Shown in pieces: positions 25,541 to 33,060 of a DNA stretch of 33,060 bases. The stretch's first letter is position 1; each line of letters starts with the position of its first letter. This DNA comes from Planctomycetota bacterium. GTDB taxonomy: Bacteria; Planctomycetota; Phycisphaerae; Sedimentisphaerales; Anaerobacaceae. The stretch lies in NCBI GenBank assembly GCA_017885385.1, contig JAFNGF010000023.1:1-33060 (forward strand), in the 5' to 3' direction. Made by a program: the position numbers and the translations under genes. The notes beneath the pieces are model-generated. The model worked only from the letters and a program-made list of their open reading frames with translations, had not been told where the DNA came from and did not search any database.

Positions 25541-25766
25541 TCAGTCAAGGTCAAAGGAGCAATATCTACCGATTTTCGTAAACGGGGCAATGCAATGAGG
25601 GTCGAAGCAACCGCCGTAGCTATACAGCCCAACTTCGATATGATGATAATCCAAGAATATCCGACGGAGTGTTTGTGATAGCATTTGCCCCCCCCTCGAA
25701 CTTTTCAACGATACGCAGTATTGCATTTCTTAAGCTCCTCCTTTTGATTGCGTAGAGTTTATACAA
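25541..25766 (-). pseudogene. Truncated, frameshifted CatB-like (xenobiotic/serine-type) acetyltransferase remnant
   Basis: Two frames together spell the N-terminal part of the CatB-like left-handed beta-helix acetyltransferases of EPS loci: LYKLYAIKRRSLRNAILRIV with EKFEGG in one frame, then QMLSQTLRRIFLDYHHIEVG, LYSYGGCFDPHCIAPF and TKIGRYCS in the next. The frame changes at a run of eight G (C on the plus strand, around 25688-25695); seven would keep it in frame. The protein then stops at FDLD, exactly where the hexapeptide repeats should begin, so about two thirds of the gene is missing. A possible TTG start lies at 25766. Both lesions suggest a dead remnant between the pyruvyl transferase and FrhB genes. 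Sequencing error could explain the first lesion but not the truncation. Confidence 0.65.
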
Positions 25767-25770
25767 GAGA

Positions 25771-27078
25771 TTAGACAGTATTGTTACGCTGGCTACCGTT
25801 TGAATTGTTGAATATGTCAAGTATATTTTCTTTTACCCGCGGCATGATGTGCTCTAACCGATTGCGAATTTGGCTTCTTCGTTTGAAGACTGATTCGACC
25901 TTCTCGAGCACCTCTTTCTCGTCGCAATTGCGTGTATCTGCCACGCAATCTCCCAACCCGATGCTTTCAAACACGCCTTCAAACTTCTTGCTGTAGGCCA
26001 AGCCTACAGTTGGTATATTTTGGGAAATCGCCGCTATGCAGGCGTGCATACGCGAACCGATAAAAAAGTCACATAAGCCTATAATGTATTTGATTTCGTT
26101 GTGATTATATTTGCCGTCTACTAACAGCATCCGTTTCTGATATGTGTCTCTGGTCAGCTCGTATGTCTTCCTGCATGCCTTAGGGTCGCTTTCAACTTCC
26201 CATCCCCTTGGTGGGAATACGTGCGGAACTAAAATAATAACCGCCTTTTTTTCGTCCACGAACAAATCAATAATCTTGTGGATCAGACCCCGATAGTCGG
26301 TTTTCAGACCAAACATATTGTCTTTTGTATAGCCGCCATTGAAAAGTAGCCCGCTTATGTTCAGTCCCACCAGAGTAGTATTTCCGTTCTTTGCCTTTGG
26401 TAGCAGAGTGGTGTCAAAATTATCCGGTTTTCGGGAATCCAAAATAAAGGCAATGTCCGGGGCAAATCTGACTTTTCTGGAATTCGTATCAATATTCAAT
26501 ACATTTTTTAAGTATTCGATGCCTGCGTGGTCCCTTGAATAAACCAGGTTTGCGTGTTTAAGGACATATCTTGCCATCTTTTGGGTAAACGGTCTTTTAA
26601 ATGGGCCGTATGTCTGCGGCAAAAGGACCAGCTTCTTTCCCAATAGGATAACAAGCCACTTACACAAAAATACCAGAAAGAACCTTCGAAAACCGTAGAT
26701 GTCACTGAAACTGTCGCCCCCTGTTATGTCTGCAACAAGGTCCGTCTCAAATAGTAATCTGAAATACTTATTATGATTCGCTACATACTCTCTCATCCTC
26801 AACCCGGGCAATATCTTCAAAAGCAAACCATAAAAGACAAACTTCAGAAAATGATAAGGCAAAAAGACGTTCTTACAGAACCTTATAGGAAGTATCCGGA
26901 CCGATGTTTCCCTTCCCATTAGCGACAGGTGGTGCTCGCCGGGAACATACCCAGCGCCGAGCAAAGTGACTTCGGCATCTGGCCAGCGGTGCAAGATGAT
27001 CTTAACGGCAGATTCGGCCAGGGCACTCACGCCGAGATTACCCGTCTCGAAGGAAGCACCAAGCAGACATATTTTCAT
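25771..27078 (-). CDS. Polysaccharide pyruvyl transferase (CsaB/Pvg1-type)
   Basis: 435 residues from ATG 27076-27078; in-frame ATGs at 27111 and 27123 would add 11 or 15 residues but have no ribosome site either. The family adds a pyruvate ketal from phosphoenolpyruvate to a hexose of the glycan, creating a negative charge. The GT-B-like fold opens with MKICLLGASFETGNLGVSAL, and the conserved stretches are DITGGDSFSDIYG, LLPQTYGPF, SRDHAGIEYL, LVGLNISGLL, VPHVFPP and GSRMHACIAAISQNIPTVGLAYSKK. It precedes the FrhB-like gene, a pairing seen in other EPS loci. The glycan or teichoic-like acceptor is not evident. Ketal addition plus amine exposure by the NodB enzymes would give a zwitterionic polymer. 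Confidence 0.9.
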   Translation of the reverse strand: MKICLLGASFETGNLGVSALAESAVKIILHRWPDAEVTLLGAGYVPGEHHLSLMGRETSVRILPIRFCKNVFLPYHFLKFVFYGLLLKILPGLRMREYVANHNKYFRLLFETDLVADITGGDSFSDIYGFRRFFLVFLCKWLVILLGKKLVLLPQTYGPFKRPFTQKMARYVLKHANLVYSRDHAGIEYLKNVLNIDTNSRKVRFAPDIAFILDSRKPDNFDTTLLPKAKNGNTTLVGLNISGLLFNGGYTKDNMFGLKTDYRGLIHKIIDLFVDEKKAVIILVPHVFPPRGWEVESDPKACRKTYELTRDTYQKRMLLVDGKYNHNEIKYIIGLCDFFIGSRMHACIAAISQNIPTVGLAYSKKFEGVFESIGLGDCVADTRNCDEKEVLEKVESVFKRRSQIRNRLEHIMPRVKENILDIFNNSNGSQRNNTV

Positions 27079-27149
27079 ATTTTCTTCTTTTATCTTGCTT
27101 TTCTCAAGCATTCTTGATTCCATTTGGAGATTAACGATTCAATTTGGCT

Positions 27150-28646
27150 TCAGATCCTTTCTTGCTTTATTGGAAGCAGCCCAGTAAGGCGTTTCAAGAC
27201 GAATACCCCCACTGTTGATATCCCAAGGAATACGGAAGCGCCAGCAACAAAGATAACCACAGGAGATTTTATCCCGACCACCCGCAGCACGCTGACAGCC
27301 ACCACTACCGGTAAGGCGAGCAACACGCCAGGAACATATTGCTGTAAGTAGCTAAGAAATTTAAGCTCTATGATACGGTTGCACCAAACAACTTGCATTG
27401 ACAAAGCAGCGAAATTAGCCATAACGACAACAACAGCTGCACCTAACAGTCCGAAGTGAAGAACAGCCGGGTAGATAAGCCCAACGATAATTACCGCACG
27501 TAGTGTAACAAATCGCCGGTGCAAATGGGGTTTGCCTACCGCGAAGTAGATTGATGCGAGGATAGCTCCTTCCGTCTGCGCCAGAATCTGAAGAGACAAG
27601 ATGCCAAGCGGAATGGTCACGGCAATATATACTGGGCCATAAGCCAATAGCAGTATCCCACTTGCACAACTGACTATAAATCCTACCAGAGGTACACCGA
27701 AGAGAGCTATTCCTCGAGTGATCTGAAGAACCGCTTGGCAAAGGAAGTTCTTATCATCTTGTTTTTCAGCAAAAACAGGAAGCAAAATAGGATATATTAC
27801 CTGTCCAAATATATCTATCGGTAAATAAGCAAGAGTAGCAGCCAAACTGTACATTCCCAACTGTTCTTCGGTAACAACCTTGCCAAGTACCAAGACATCT
27901 GCTCCAAAAGCTATCATAGTCAGAATCGGCAGGCCAAACATGCGGCGGGCAAAGGTTAGTAACTCGGCTAAAGACTCCCTATCTACGTTGAATCTTGGCA
28001 TAAAAGGAACCAATATATATGAGAACAAGCTCCGTATAGCAGACTCTGCCACAAAACCCACAACCAGCACCCAAACGTTTCGTACCACCAAAGCAAGACC
28101 GAGTGTGATAATAGTGCCTAAGATGCTGCTGCCTTGGCTTAGGAAAACTGCCCGGCCAAATTTATATTCTCTCTCAAGGACATGTGCACGAGGGCTGATA
28201 AGTCCTCTGAATAAGAGGGAAAGAAAACAGACCTGTAACAGAGTCAATAGTTCAGGCTTCCCGTAGAAAGAGCTGATCCACGGAACTGCGAGCATTGCGA
28301 TTGCAAAAAGACAAAATCCTCGAATCGCCTGCATCCACCACACAACATTTAGATACTCACGATTTGCACCACGTTTATTCTGGATAACTGATTCTTTTAG
28401 GCCGACCTCAGTGAACGCTTCAAAGGCCATAGTCACGAACATGATGATTGCCATCAGCCCAAATTGGTCAGGCGCCAGGATTCGCGTCAGAATCATGTAG
28501 CGTACGAACCTTGCTCCACGACCACTAATCATTCCGATGCACAACGCCATCGAAGCGCGGGCAATTTTGGCTCTGGGACCAGAACCCCGTATTCGCGCTA
28601 TTGTATCAGAGGTTACTTTGCTTATTGTGTTGGGCAAAACGAGCAC
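27150..28646 (-). CDS. wzx: Wzx-type polysaccharide flippase (MOP/PST family)
   Basis: 498 residues with twelve to fourteen transmembrane helices, a member of the multidrug/oligosaccharidyl-lipid/polysaccharide flippase group that moves the undecaprenyl-linked repeat unit to the periplasmic face. The family opening is visible as RGARFVRYMILTRILAPDQFGLMAI and FTEVGLKESVIQ, followed by LLFRGLISPRAHVLEREYKFG, the WzxC-like region. The start is GTG at 28644-28646, with no conventional ATG further upstream before an in-frame stop near 28725; an ATG at 28550 is the alternative. It is the first gene of the leftward operon. The GTG lies just behind a perfect 9-bp inverted repeat, which could influence its translation. 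Confidence 0.9.
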   Translation of the reverse strand: MLVLPNTISKVTSDTIARIRGSGPRAKIARASMALCIGMISGRGARFVRYMILTRILAPDQFGLMAIIMFVTMAFEAFTEVGLKESVIQNKRGANREYLNVVWWMQAIRGFCLFAIAMLAVPWISSFYGKPELLTLLQVCFLSLLFRGLISPRAHVLEREYKFGRAVFLSQGSSILGTIITLGLALVVRNVWVLVVGFVAESAIRSLFSYILVPFMPRFNVDRESLAELLTFARRMFGLPILTMIAFGADVLVLGKVVTEEQLGMYSLAATLAYLPIDIFGQVIYPILLPVFAEKQDDKNFLCQAVLQITRGIALFGVPLVGFIVSCASGILLLAYGPVYIAVTIPLGILSLQILAQTEGAILASIYFAVGKPHLHRRFVTLRAVIIVGLIYPAVLHFGLLGAAVVVVMANFAALSMQVVWCNRIIELKFLSYLQQYVPGVLLALPVVVAVSVLRVVGIKSPVVIFVAGASVFLGISTVGVFVLKRLTGLLPIKQERI

Positions 28647-28675
28647 GCTCCAACCCGGGCAAACTCCGTCCCCGT

Positions 28676-28704
28676 CGGTTGCATGGCAAAAATTGATGCA
28701 ACCG
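28676..28704 (-). promoter_or_regulatory. Perfect 9-bp hairpin in the wzx leader
   Basis: CGGTTGCAT (28676-28684) and ATGCAACCG (28696-28704) are exact inverted repeats around an 11-base loop, 30 bases before the GTG start of the flippase gene. In the leftward RNA no U-run follows, so it is not a simple terminator. It could be an operator, a translational control hairpin or part of an antitermination element for the long operon. Confidence 0.45.
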
Positions 28705-29031
28705 TTTGCAGGAGAGAAGCCACATTAGTTCTCTATGCCAGTCTTAGTCGCTTTTGTCTTTACCTGCCCGGTCACGCGCACCAAGGGTCGCAGTTATCCC
28801 CCACTTGAGCGTCGCCCTTTTGTCCGTTAGGAAGTGCGGCAACAGCCCAGCCGTGAACTTCGCGGCTTCGCTAGCTCGACCCTCAATAAGCCGTGAGAGC
28901 CGTAACCCGAATTCCATACCCCTTTAGTGGTAATTGGCTCGCAGACATTATTGACTCTGAGCATCAGAAACTATTATCCACTGCCGAAAACTCGCAAATG
29001 CCTCCTCCCTGAAACACCTGATTTAGTCATC

Positions 29032-29061
29032 AAGATACCCACTTAATCGTCCGGTTGTCAA
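29032..29061 (-). promoter_or_regulatory. Candidate sigma70-type promoter for the leftward EPS operon
   Basis: On the minus strand a perfect TTGACA (29061 down to 29056) is followed after 18 bases by TATCTT (29037-29032), a four-of-six match to the -10 box. Transcription would start near 29025, giving a leader of about 380 bases before the flippase gene. It is the best leftward promoter I could find by eye in the intergenic region. Confidence 0.4.
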
Positions 29062-29267
29062 AAGATTCTTAGCAAGAATTGCAACTGGCAAGAATTTTTT
29101 GCACGACTTCCGATAACATTCGAAGGAAACAAGGCGACCGGCAATCGTTCCTGATGCCTAATTTGCTGGTCTCCGAAGGCAGCACCCATTCCTCATGGTA
29201 GAAACCTTCCTGCCGGTAGACCCATGCGACTAATAATCCTGCCAATGGCCACCTGTTCGGTTTTTTG

Positions 29268-29296
29268 TTCACCTGTGTAGAAAAAAGTCCTATAAT
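29268..29296 (+). promoter_or_regulatory. Candidate distal rightward promoter (upstream of the repeat element)
   Basis: TTCACC (29268-29273), a 17-base spacer and a perfect TATAAT (29291-29296) point towards the secreted-protein gene. Transcripts from here would cross the palindromic element at 29324-29456. The -35 box matches only in part (TT-AC-). Confidence 0.35.
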
Positions 29297-29323
29297 GGAT
29301 TTACCCATGTGGTGGGCAGGAGG

Positions 29324-29456
29324 CCTAGTAGTCTGTCATGATTGATTGTGTGACTTGTCATTCCCGCGAAAGCGGGAATCCAAAATACTGACGTCCTGGA
29401 TTCCGCATCAAGTGCGGAATGACAACCTACCTAATCGAGCTTGACGGACTACTAGG
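29324..29456. repeat. 133-bp MITE/REP-like element with terminal inverted repeats and nested hairpins
   Basis: Terminal repeats CCTAGTAGTCTGTCA (29324-29338) and TGACGGACTACTAGG (29442-29456) match at 14 of 15 positions. Inside, ATTCCCGC-GAAA-GCGGGAAT forms a hairpin at 29360-29379 and ATTCCGCA-TCAAG-TGCGGAAT another at 29400-29420. An outer pair GTCATTCC / GGAATGAC encloses both. The inner GTCATTCCCGCGAAAGCGGG phrase resembles a dispersed palindromic repeat seen in many bacterial genomes. No transposase is present, so it would be a non-autonomous element. No second copy was noticed in this window. Confidence 0.75.
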
Positions 29457-29463
29457 TTTCCGT

Positions 29464-29492
29464 TTGCCTGTGGCGAAACTTATTGTTACAAT
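29464..29492 (+). promoter_or_regulatory. Candidate proximal rightward promoter for the secreted beta-helix gene
   Basis: TTGCCT (29464-29469), a 17-base spacer and TACAAT (29487-29492) form a reasonable sigma70-type promoter 52 bases before the ATG. It begins only eight bases after the repeat element. An imperfect palindrome ATCAC-ACACG-GTGAT (29507-29521) lies just downstream of the expected start point and could be an operator. Confidence 0.45.
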
Positions 29493-29544
29493 TTGATTGG
29501 TAGGGGGATCACACACGGTGATGCTCTGGTAGGAGGTCAACAGT

Positions 29545-32500
29545 ATGGTAAACTTAGCCAGTGCACGTGGGCGGCTGCGCAGTAGCCATCGGCAGCCATT
29601 GCATAAATTTTCCGTATGCTACCTGTTAATCGCTGGCCTGTTTTTCATTACTCTTTTGGGTGACACGGCAGTCGCGGCAACTTATTATTGCGACGCCGTT
29701 AATGGCAACGACAGCAATCCTGGCACAAGCGAGCAGCCGTGGAAGACTGTGGCGTACACGTTGCGAACAAATTCACTAGTAGGGCCCGGGGATACAGTGT
29801 ATTTGCGAGGTGGAACTTATCGGGAACAGGTTGATGTAAAGAAATACGGTACTCCGAACAATTGGATTACGGTCAAAAGTTATCCCGGGGAGACGGCGGT
29901 CTTGGACGGAACAGATCCGGTTACTGGCTGGACGCAAGCAGCATCAAATGACTCTTATTTAACTGTGCAAGGGGCAGTTAATCCTCGTTATAATAATATT
30001 TACTGGACGCGGGTGAAAGCGTCTAATTTTCCTTCCAATCTATCCGACACTGTTTTTTTTGAGGATCGCGTAATGGGAAGGATTGCCAGCGATCCGGACC
30101 AGTCAGTAGGATTTGGAGAAGATACTGTTGAATTTAGAGGAGTAGGGGCTGCTTCAGGAGGTCAAAACGCATACCTTATTGACCCAAATTTAAATCAAAA
30201 TGATGACTATTGGAATGGGGCGTTTGTTCATATACATTTAATCAATGATAATGCCAGTACGAGCCATAGGACTGTGGCGGATTTTGTATCAGCCGACCAT
30301 AAACTCATATTCGATTCAAATCTGCCAGCGAATATACTTGCCAGTAGGGACGTATATCGCATTATAAATCATCCTCATATTCTTAATAGTGCGGGAGAAT
30401 TTTATGTTAGCAACATTGAGACTGTCGGTGGAACTGATTATCGCAGGATTTATTACTGGCCGAAGAACACGAGCAATTTGACGGACAAGATAACGGTAGG
30501 AACTCGCTCTCACGCTTTTGTATCAGTAACAGGAGTAAGTTATTATCTTAATATTGAAGATTTAACAGTTTTCGGTGCAAAAAATAACGGAATAGATATT
30601 GAGGGTAGCGGTGGGGCTCGTGGTTCTTACGTTACAGTCAAGAACTGTATTATAACGGATTGTGGGAATTTAGGGATTCTATATGCGGGTATGAATAATG
30701 TGCGGGCAGAAGGCAATTATGTGCATCGAAACGGCAATAATGGAATTATAGCCAGTGGTGTGGACCACTGTGTTTTTAAGGGTAATGATTGCGGCGAAAA
30801 TAAGGGCACAGGTATTGATTTTTATGACGTTACCAACGGTATGATTATTAACAACATTTTATCGGGGATTCGCGGGGGGCATGGTAATGGTACTGCCGTA
30901 TATGGAACAACTTCAGATATTACTTGCGAGGACATTTTAGTGGCAGGTAATCGATATAACAATACCAATATGGCTTTTAATCTGGTTAGACGATTGGTTG
31001 TTTTTGGGAATCTGTTTGCACAAAATCCAATTGGTGATACTTATGCTATAACGGCATGGTCCTCAAGATATGATGGTTACCAGGTATGGATGAATAATAC
31101 TGCGCCAATTGCGGTTACCTACGCCTTATTCTTACATAGAGGACAGCAGGAATATACAGATTTACCCTGCCATTATGTAGTAAACAATGTTTTTCACGGA
31201 TTGGCTCACGGTTGGCACCCTACAAAATGGGATGAATTTGACCCTAGTGATGTTATAGTGGAAGACCGGACGTATAATGTTTATACCTACTATAACTGGG
31301 ACCAGGGTACGGCTGAAGGTTGGACATTGCACGAAGGTGAACAGGATCGTCGTTCCACCCCACTGATGGACCTATTTGTTAATCCAACATATCCTGATGG
31401 GGACTATCGTACAAAAGAGAACAGCCCCCTGCGCAGCACGGGCAAAAATGTGCAAGGAATTCTTGCTGAGCTGGGGATTATCGCCAAGTTCCCGGAATAT
31501 GATTTTACGAAAGATTTGGCGGGCAATGCTTGGAATAGCAATCCTTCCATAGGCTGCTATGAATATCACGGTCCAGCGTTGGAAAACATTGGAGATAAGT
31601 CCGTATATGTGAATAAGTCGCTTAACTTCACAGTCAGTGCCACTGATCCTGATGCAGATCCCATAACGTATTCTGCTCAGAATCTTCCGAGTGGTGCAAC
31701 TTTTCAGGGTCAAACCTTCAGTTGGACACCGACAGGTGGGCAGGTTGGCACCTACAAGGTAACGTTTATTGCAAGCGATGGTTCAGAGCAAGATTCCGAG
31801 ACAATCACAATCACGGTGAAAAGTACCAATCAAGCTCCCACTGCCAATGCTGGGCCAGACCAGACGGCCATCGATTCTGACGGCAATGGAAGTCAGCAGG
31901 TGACTCTGAATGGGTCAGGTTCTACCGACTCGGACGGCACCATTCAAAGCTACGTATGGAGTGAAGGGGGTACTCAGATTGCAACCGGCGTAAACCCAAC
32001 TGTGACGCTGTCTGTCGGTCAGCATACCATCACGCTTACAGTCACAGATGACGGTGGTCTGACGAATACAGATACCGTAGTGATCACGGTCAATGAATCC
32101 GGCACCAATCAACCTCCTATTGCGAATGCTGGACCGGATCATACCGTTACCGATGCTGACGGCAACGGCAGTGAGCAGGTTACTCTGAACGGCTCAGGTT
32201 CTTCCGATCCGGGCGGCGCCATTCAGAGTTACGTATGGAGAGAAGGCGGCAGCCAGATCGCGACAGGTGCAAACCCAACTGTGACGCTGTCAGTTGGTCA
32301 GCATACGATTACCCTGACGGTTACCGACAATGGCGGTTTGACGGATACAGATACGGTGACAATTGCAGTTAGCGCGAGCAGCAGTACTGATAATAACCCG
32401 CCAAGCGTCACCAACTGCTTACCAACTCCTGACTCAATACAGGTGCCGTTGAACAATCTGATAACCTTACATGTTATGGATAATGGCAAGGGTGTCGATG

Positions 32501-33060
32501 CGAACTCCGTAACAATCAAGGTCAATAACAACACTGTGTACTCCGGCAACACCGCCAACTACACCAGCGCGACCGGCAATTGCCGCAGAACGGGCACTAA
32601 AGCTGATTACACATTCTCTTTTCAGCCGAATGAAATGTTCGACTTCGAGCAAAAACTAACGGTCGCGGTAAATGCTTCAGACCTTGGCGGGAATGTGATC
32701 CCCGAATACACATATCCCTTCTGGACCGAGATGCGTTCCTTCGGCAAAAACAAAAGGGTCAGCTTGGGTTTAGATAACCTCGGCAGCGCAGCACCTGCAA
32801 CAGTTCGAGACAGCAGCGGTAATGTCTGGGCGGTCTGGCACGCAGGGCCAGCAGGCGCCAGGGCCATTTACCTCAGCAAGCTTGTGAACGAAGCAGCCAA
32901 TTTTAGCGGCAGCGTCCAATTGACCGACAGTTCTAGCGACTGCTGTAATCCCGTTATTGCCCTGGGTGCCAGTAATAACCTATACGTAGCCTGGCAGGAT
33001 AACCGCCGGGGCAACTGGGATGTCTATCTGTGCAACTCGGCCGACGGAGTAAACTGGTCG
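29545..33060 (+). CDS. Large secreted parallel beta-helix / PKD / sialidase-like surface protein, partial (3' end outside window)
   Basis: 1172 residues are inside the window with no stop. ATG 29545 has AGGAGG eight bases upstream. A signal peptide (SVCYLLIAGLFFITLLG, cleavage near VAA-TYY at ~45) is followed by TYYCDAVNGNDSNPGTSEQP, the classic start of DUF1565/right-handed beta-helix proteins, with PbH1-type repeats (NNGIDIEGSGG, NGMIINNIL) to ~600. Residues ~677-757 are a putative Ig (He_PIG) domain, 762-945 two 93-residue PKD-type repeats, ~950-1068 a Big-type Ig-like segment, and ~1073 onward a BNR/sialidase-like propeller (NLYVAWQDNRRGNWDVY). A role in binding or cleaving extracellular glycan is likely. 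A C-terminal sorting signal for the exosortase would lie beyond the edge, so it is unconfirmed. Confidence 0.85.
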   Translation, partial: MVNLASARGRLRSSHRQPLHKFSVCYLLIAGLFFITLLGDTAVAATYYCDAVNGNDSNPGTSEQPWKTVAYTLRTNSLVGPGDTVYLRGGTYREQVDVKKYGTPNNWITVKSYPGETAVLDGTDPVTGWTQAASNDSYLTVQGAVNPRYNNIYWTRVKASNFPSNLSDTVFFEDRVMGRIASDPDQSVGFGEDTVEFRGVGAASGGQNAYLIDPNLNQNDDYWNGAFVHIHLINDNASTSHRTVADFVSADHKLIFDSNLPANILASRDVYRIINHPHILNSAGEFYVSNIETVGGTDYRRIYYWPKNTSNLTDKITVGTRSHAFVSVTGVSYYLNIEDLTVFGAKNNGIDIEGSGGARGSYVTVKNCIITDCGNLGILYAGMNNVRAEGNYVHRNGNNGIIASGVDHCVFKGNDCGENKGTGIDFYDVTNGMIINNILSGIRGGHGNGTAVYGTTSDITCEDILVAGNRYNNTNMAFNLVRRLVVFGNLFAQNPIGDTYAITAWSSRYDGYQVWMNNTAPIAVTYALFLHRGQQEYTDLPCHYVVNNVFHGLAHGWHPTKWDEFDPSDVIVEDRTYNVYTYYNWDQGTAEGWTLHEGEQDRRSTPLMDLFVNPTYPDGDYRTKENSPLRSTGKNVQGILAELGIIAKFPEYDFTKDLAGNAWNSNPSIGCYEYHGPALENIGDKSVYVNKSLNFTVSATDPDADPITYSAQNLPSGATFQGQTFSWTPTGGQVGTYKVTFIASDGSEQDSETITITVKSTNQAPTANAGPDQTAIDSDGNGSQQVTLNGSGSTDSDGTIQSYVWSEGGTQIATGVNPTVTLSVGQHTITLTVTDDGGLTNTDTVVITVNESGTNQPPIANAGPDHTVTDADGNGSEQVTLNGSGSSDPGGAIQSYVWREGGSQIATGANPTVTLSVGQHTITLTVTDNGGLTDTDTVTIAVSASSSTDNNPPSVTNCLPTPDSIQVPLNNLITLHVMDNGKGVDANSVTIKVNNNTVYSGNTANYTSATGNCRRTGTKADYTFSFQPNEMFDFEQKLTVAVNASDLGGNVIPEYTYPFWTEMRSFGKNKRVSLGLDNLGSAAPATVRDSSGNVWAVWHAGPAGARAIYLSKLVNEAANFSGSVQLTDSSSDCCNPVIALGASNNLYVAWQDNRRGNWDVYLCNSADGVNWS
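31828..32379 (+). repeat. Two tandem 93-codon PKD-type repeats
   Basis: Unit one (31828-32106) and unit two (from 32107) begin with the same phrase, NQAPTANAGPD versus NQPPIANAGPD, and share long stretches such as NPTVTLSVGQHTITLTVTD. The nucleotide match is also high, indicating a fairly recent internal duplication. They lie between the Ig-like domain and the propeller and probably act as spacers. Confidence 0.85.

Larger units (their letters stand above)
28647..29544. promoter_or_regulatory. Divergent intergenic regulatory region between the EPS operon and the secreted-protein gene
   Basis: The 898 bases hold the likely leftward EPS promoter and a long leader of nearly 400 bases, two candidate rightward promoters, and a MITE-like element between those two. 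No convincing coding sequence is present; the 79-codon minus ORF around 29069-29308 lacks a ribosome site and family resemblance. Individual elements are listed separately. Confidence 0.6.

Noticed and set aside
25688-25695. G8 run as a phase-variation switch for the acetyltransferase
   Set aside because: Restoring the frame would still give a protein lacking the whole catalytic beta-helix, so on/off switching would have no product.
28647-29030. JUMPstart/ops element in the EPS leader
   Set aside because: I searched both strands by eye for GGCGGTAGC-like sequence and saw none.
29084-29105. Sigma54-like sequence TGGCAAG...TTTGCA near 29090 on the plus strand
   Set aside because: The GG and GC elements are 12 bases apart, where a working -24/-12 promoter needs 10, and no enhancer-like sites or aligned gene start support it.
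29069-29308. 79-codon minus-strand ORF in the divergent intergenic region
   Set aside because: No ribosome site, no family resemblance, and it overlaps the best promoter candidates.

Overview
The window is almost entirely one long exopolysaccharide / surface-glycan locus read leftwards (minus strand) from about 28.65 kb down past base 1. A divergent rightward gene for a very large secreted beta-helix protein starts at 29545 and runs off the right edge. No rRNA, tRNA, CRISPR array or transposase was seen. The exosortase linked to glycan genes, the secreted DUF1565/beta-helix + PKD protein and the mid-range GC suggest a Planctomycetota-type bacterium (possibly Phycisphaerae). That placement is an inference, not a demonstration.

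Layout in transcription order on the minus strand. The upstream regulatory region is 28647-29544. Then come a Wzx-type flippase, a polysaccharide pyruvyl transferase, a broken remnant of a CatB-like acetyltransferase, an FrhB-like iron-sulfur protein and a Wzy/WaaL-like polymerase or ligase. Next are a FemAB/GNAT-type acyltransferase, a NodB deacetylase, a GT2 glycosyltransferase, a second NodB deacetylase, three more FemAB/CelD-type acyltransferases and a DegT/DnrJ aminotransferase. A GC-richer three-gene block at 10.3-14.0 kb holds a diverged alanine-dehydrogenase homologue, an arginase and a PaaK/CapK-like adenylate-forming ligase. It is followed by a GT4 glycosyltransferase, a CapA-like metallophosphatase, an Alg14/Alg13-like split glycosyltransferase pair, SGNH hydrolase - MBOAT acyltransferase - SGNH hydrolase, a nucleotidyltransferase-exosortase fusion, and the N-terminal 317 residues of a Wzz/GumC chain-length regulator. 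Many junctions overlap by 1-7 bases or are separated by only a few bases, which fits translational coupling in one operon.

How the genes could work together (inference): the GT2, GT4 and Alg13/14 enzymes build a repeat unit; the DegT enzyme supplies an amino sugar; Wzx, Wzy and Wzz flip, polymerise and size it. MBOAT/SGNH add acyl groups, the pyruvyl transferase adds ketals and the NodB enzymes remove acetyl groups. Four FemAB/CelD-like transferases beside arginase, an Ald homologue and a PaaK-like ligase suggest that an amino acid or acyl-amino acid decorates the glycan. The exosortase probably anchors a secreted protein to this matrix. No initiating phosphoglycosyltransferase and no Wza exporter is in the window.

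The most unusual points are: the exosortase fused behind a nucleotidyltransferase domain that has lost its catalytic signature; the four-fold FemAB/CelD set with the compositionally distinct arginase/Ald/PaaK cassette; a deacetylase that appears to start at an AUU codon behind a near-perfect Shine-Dalgarno; and a nested-palindrome MITE-like element in the divergent promoter region.
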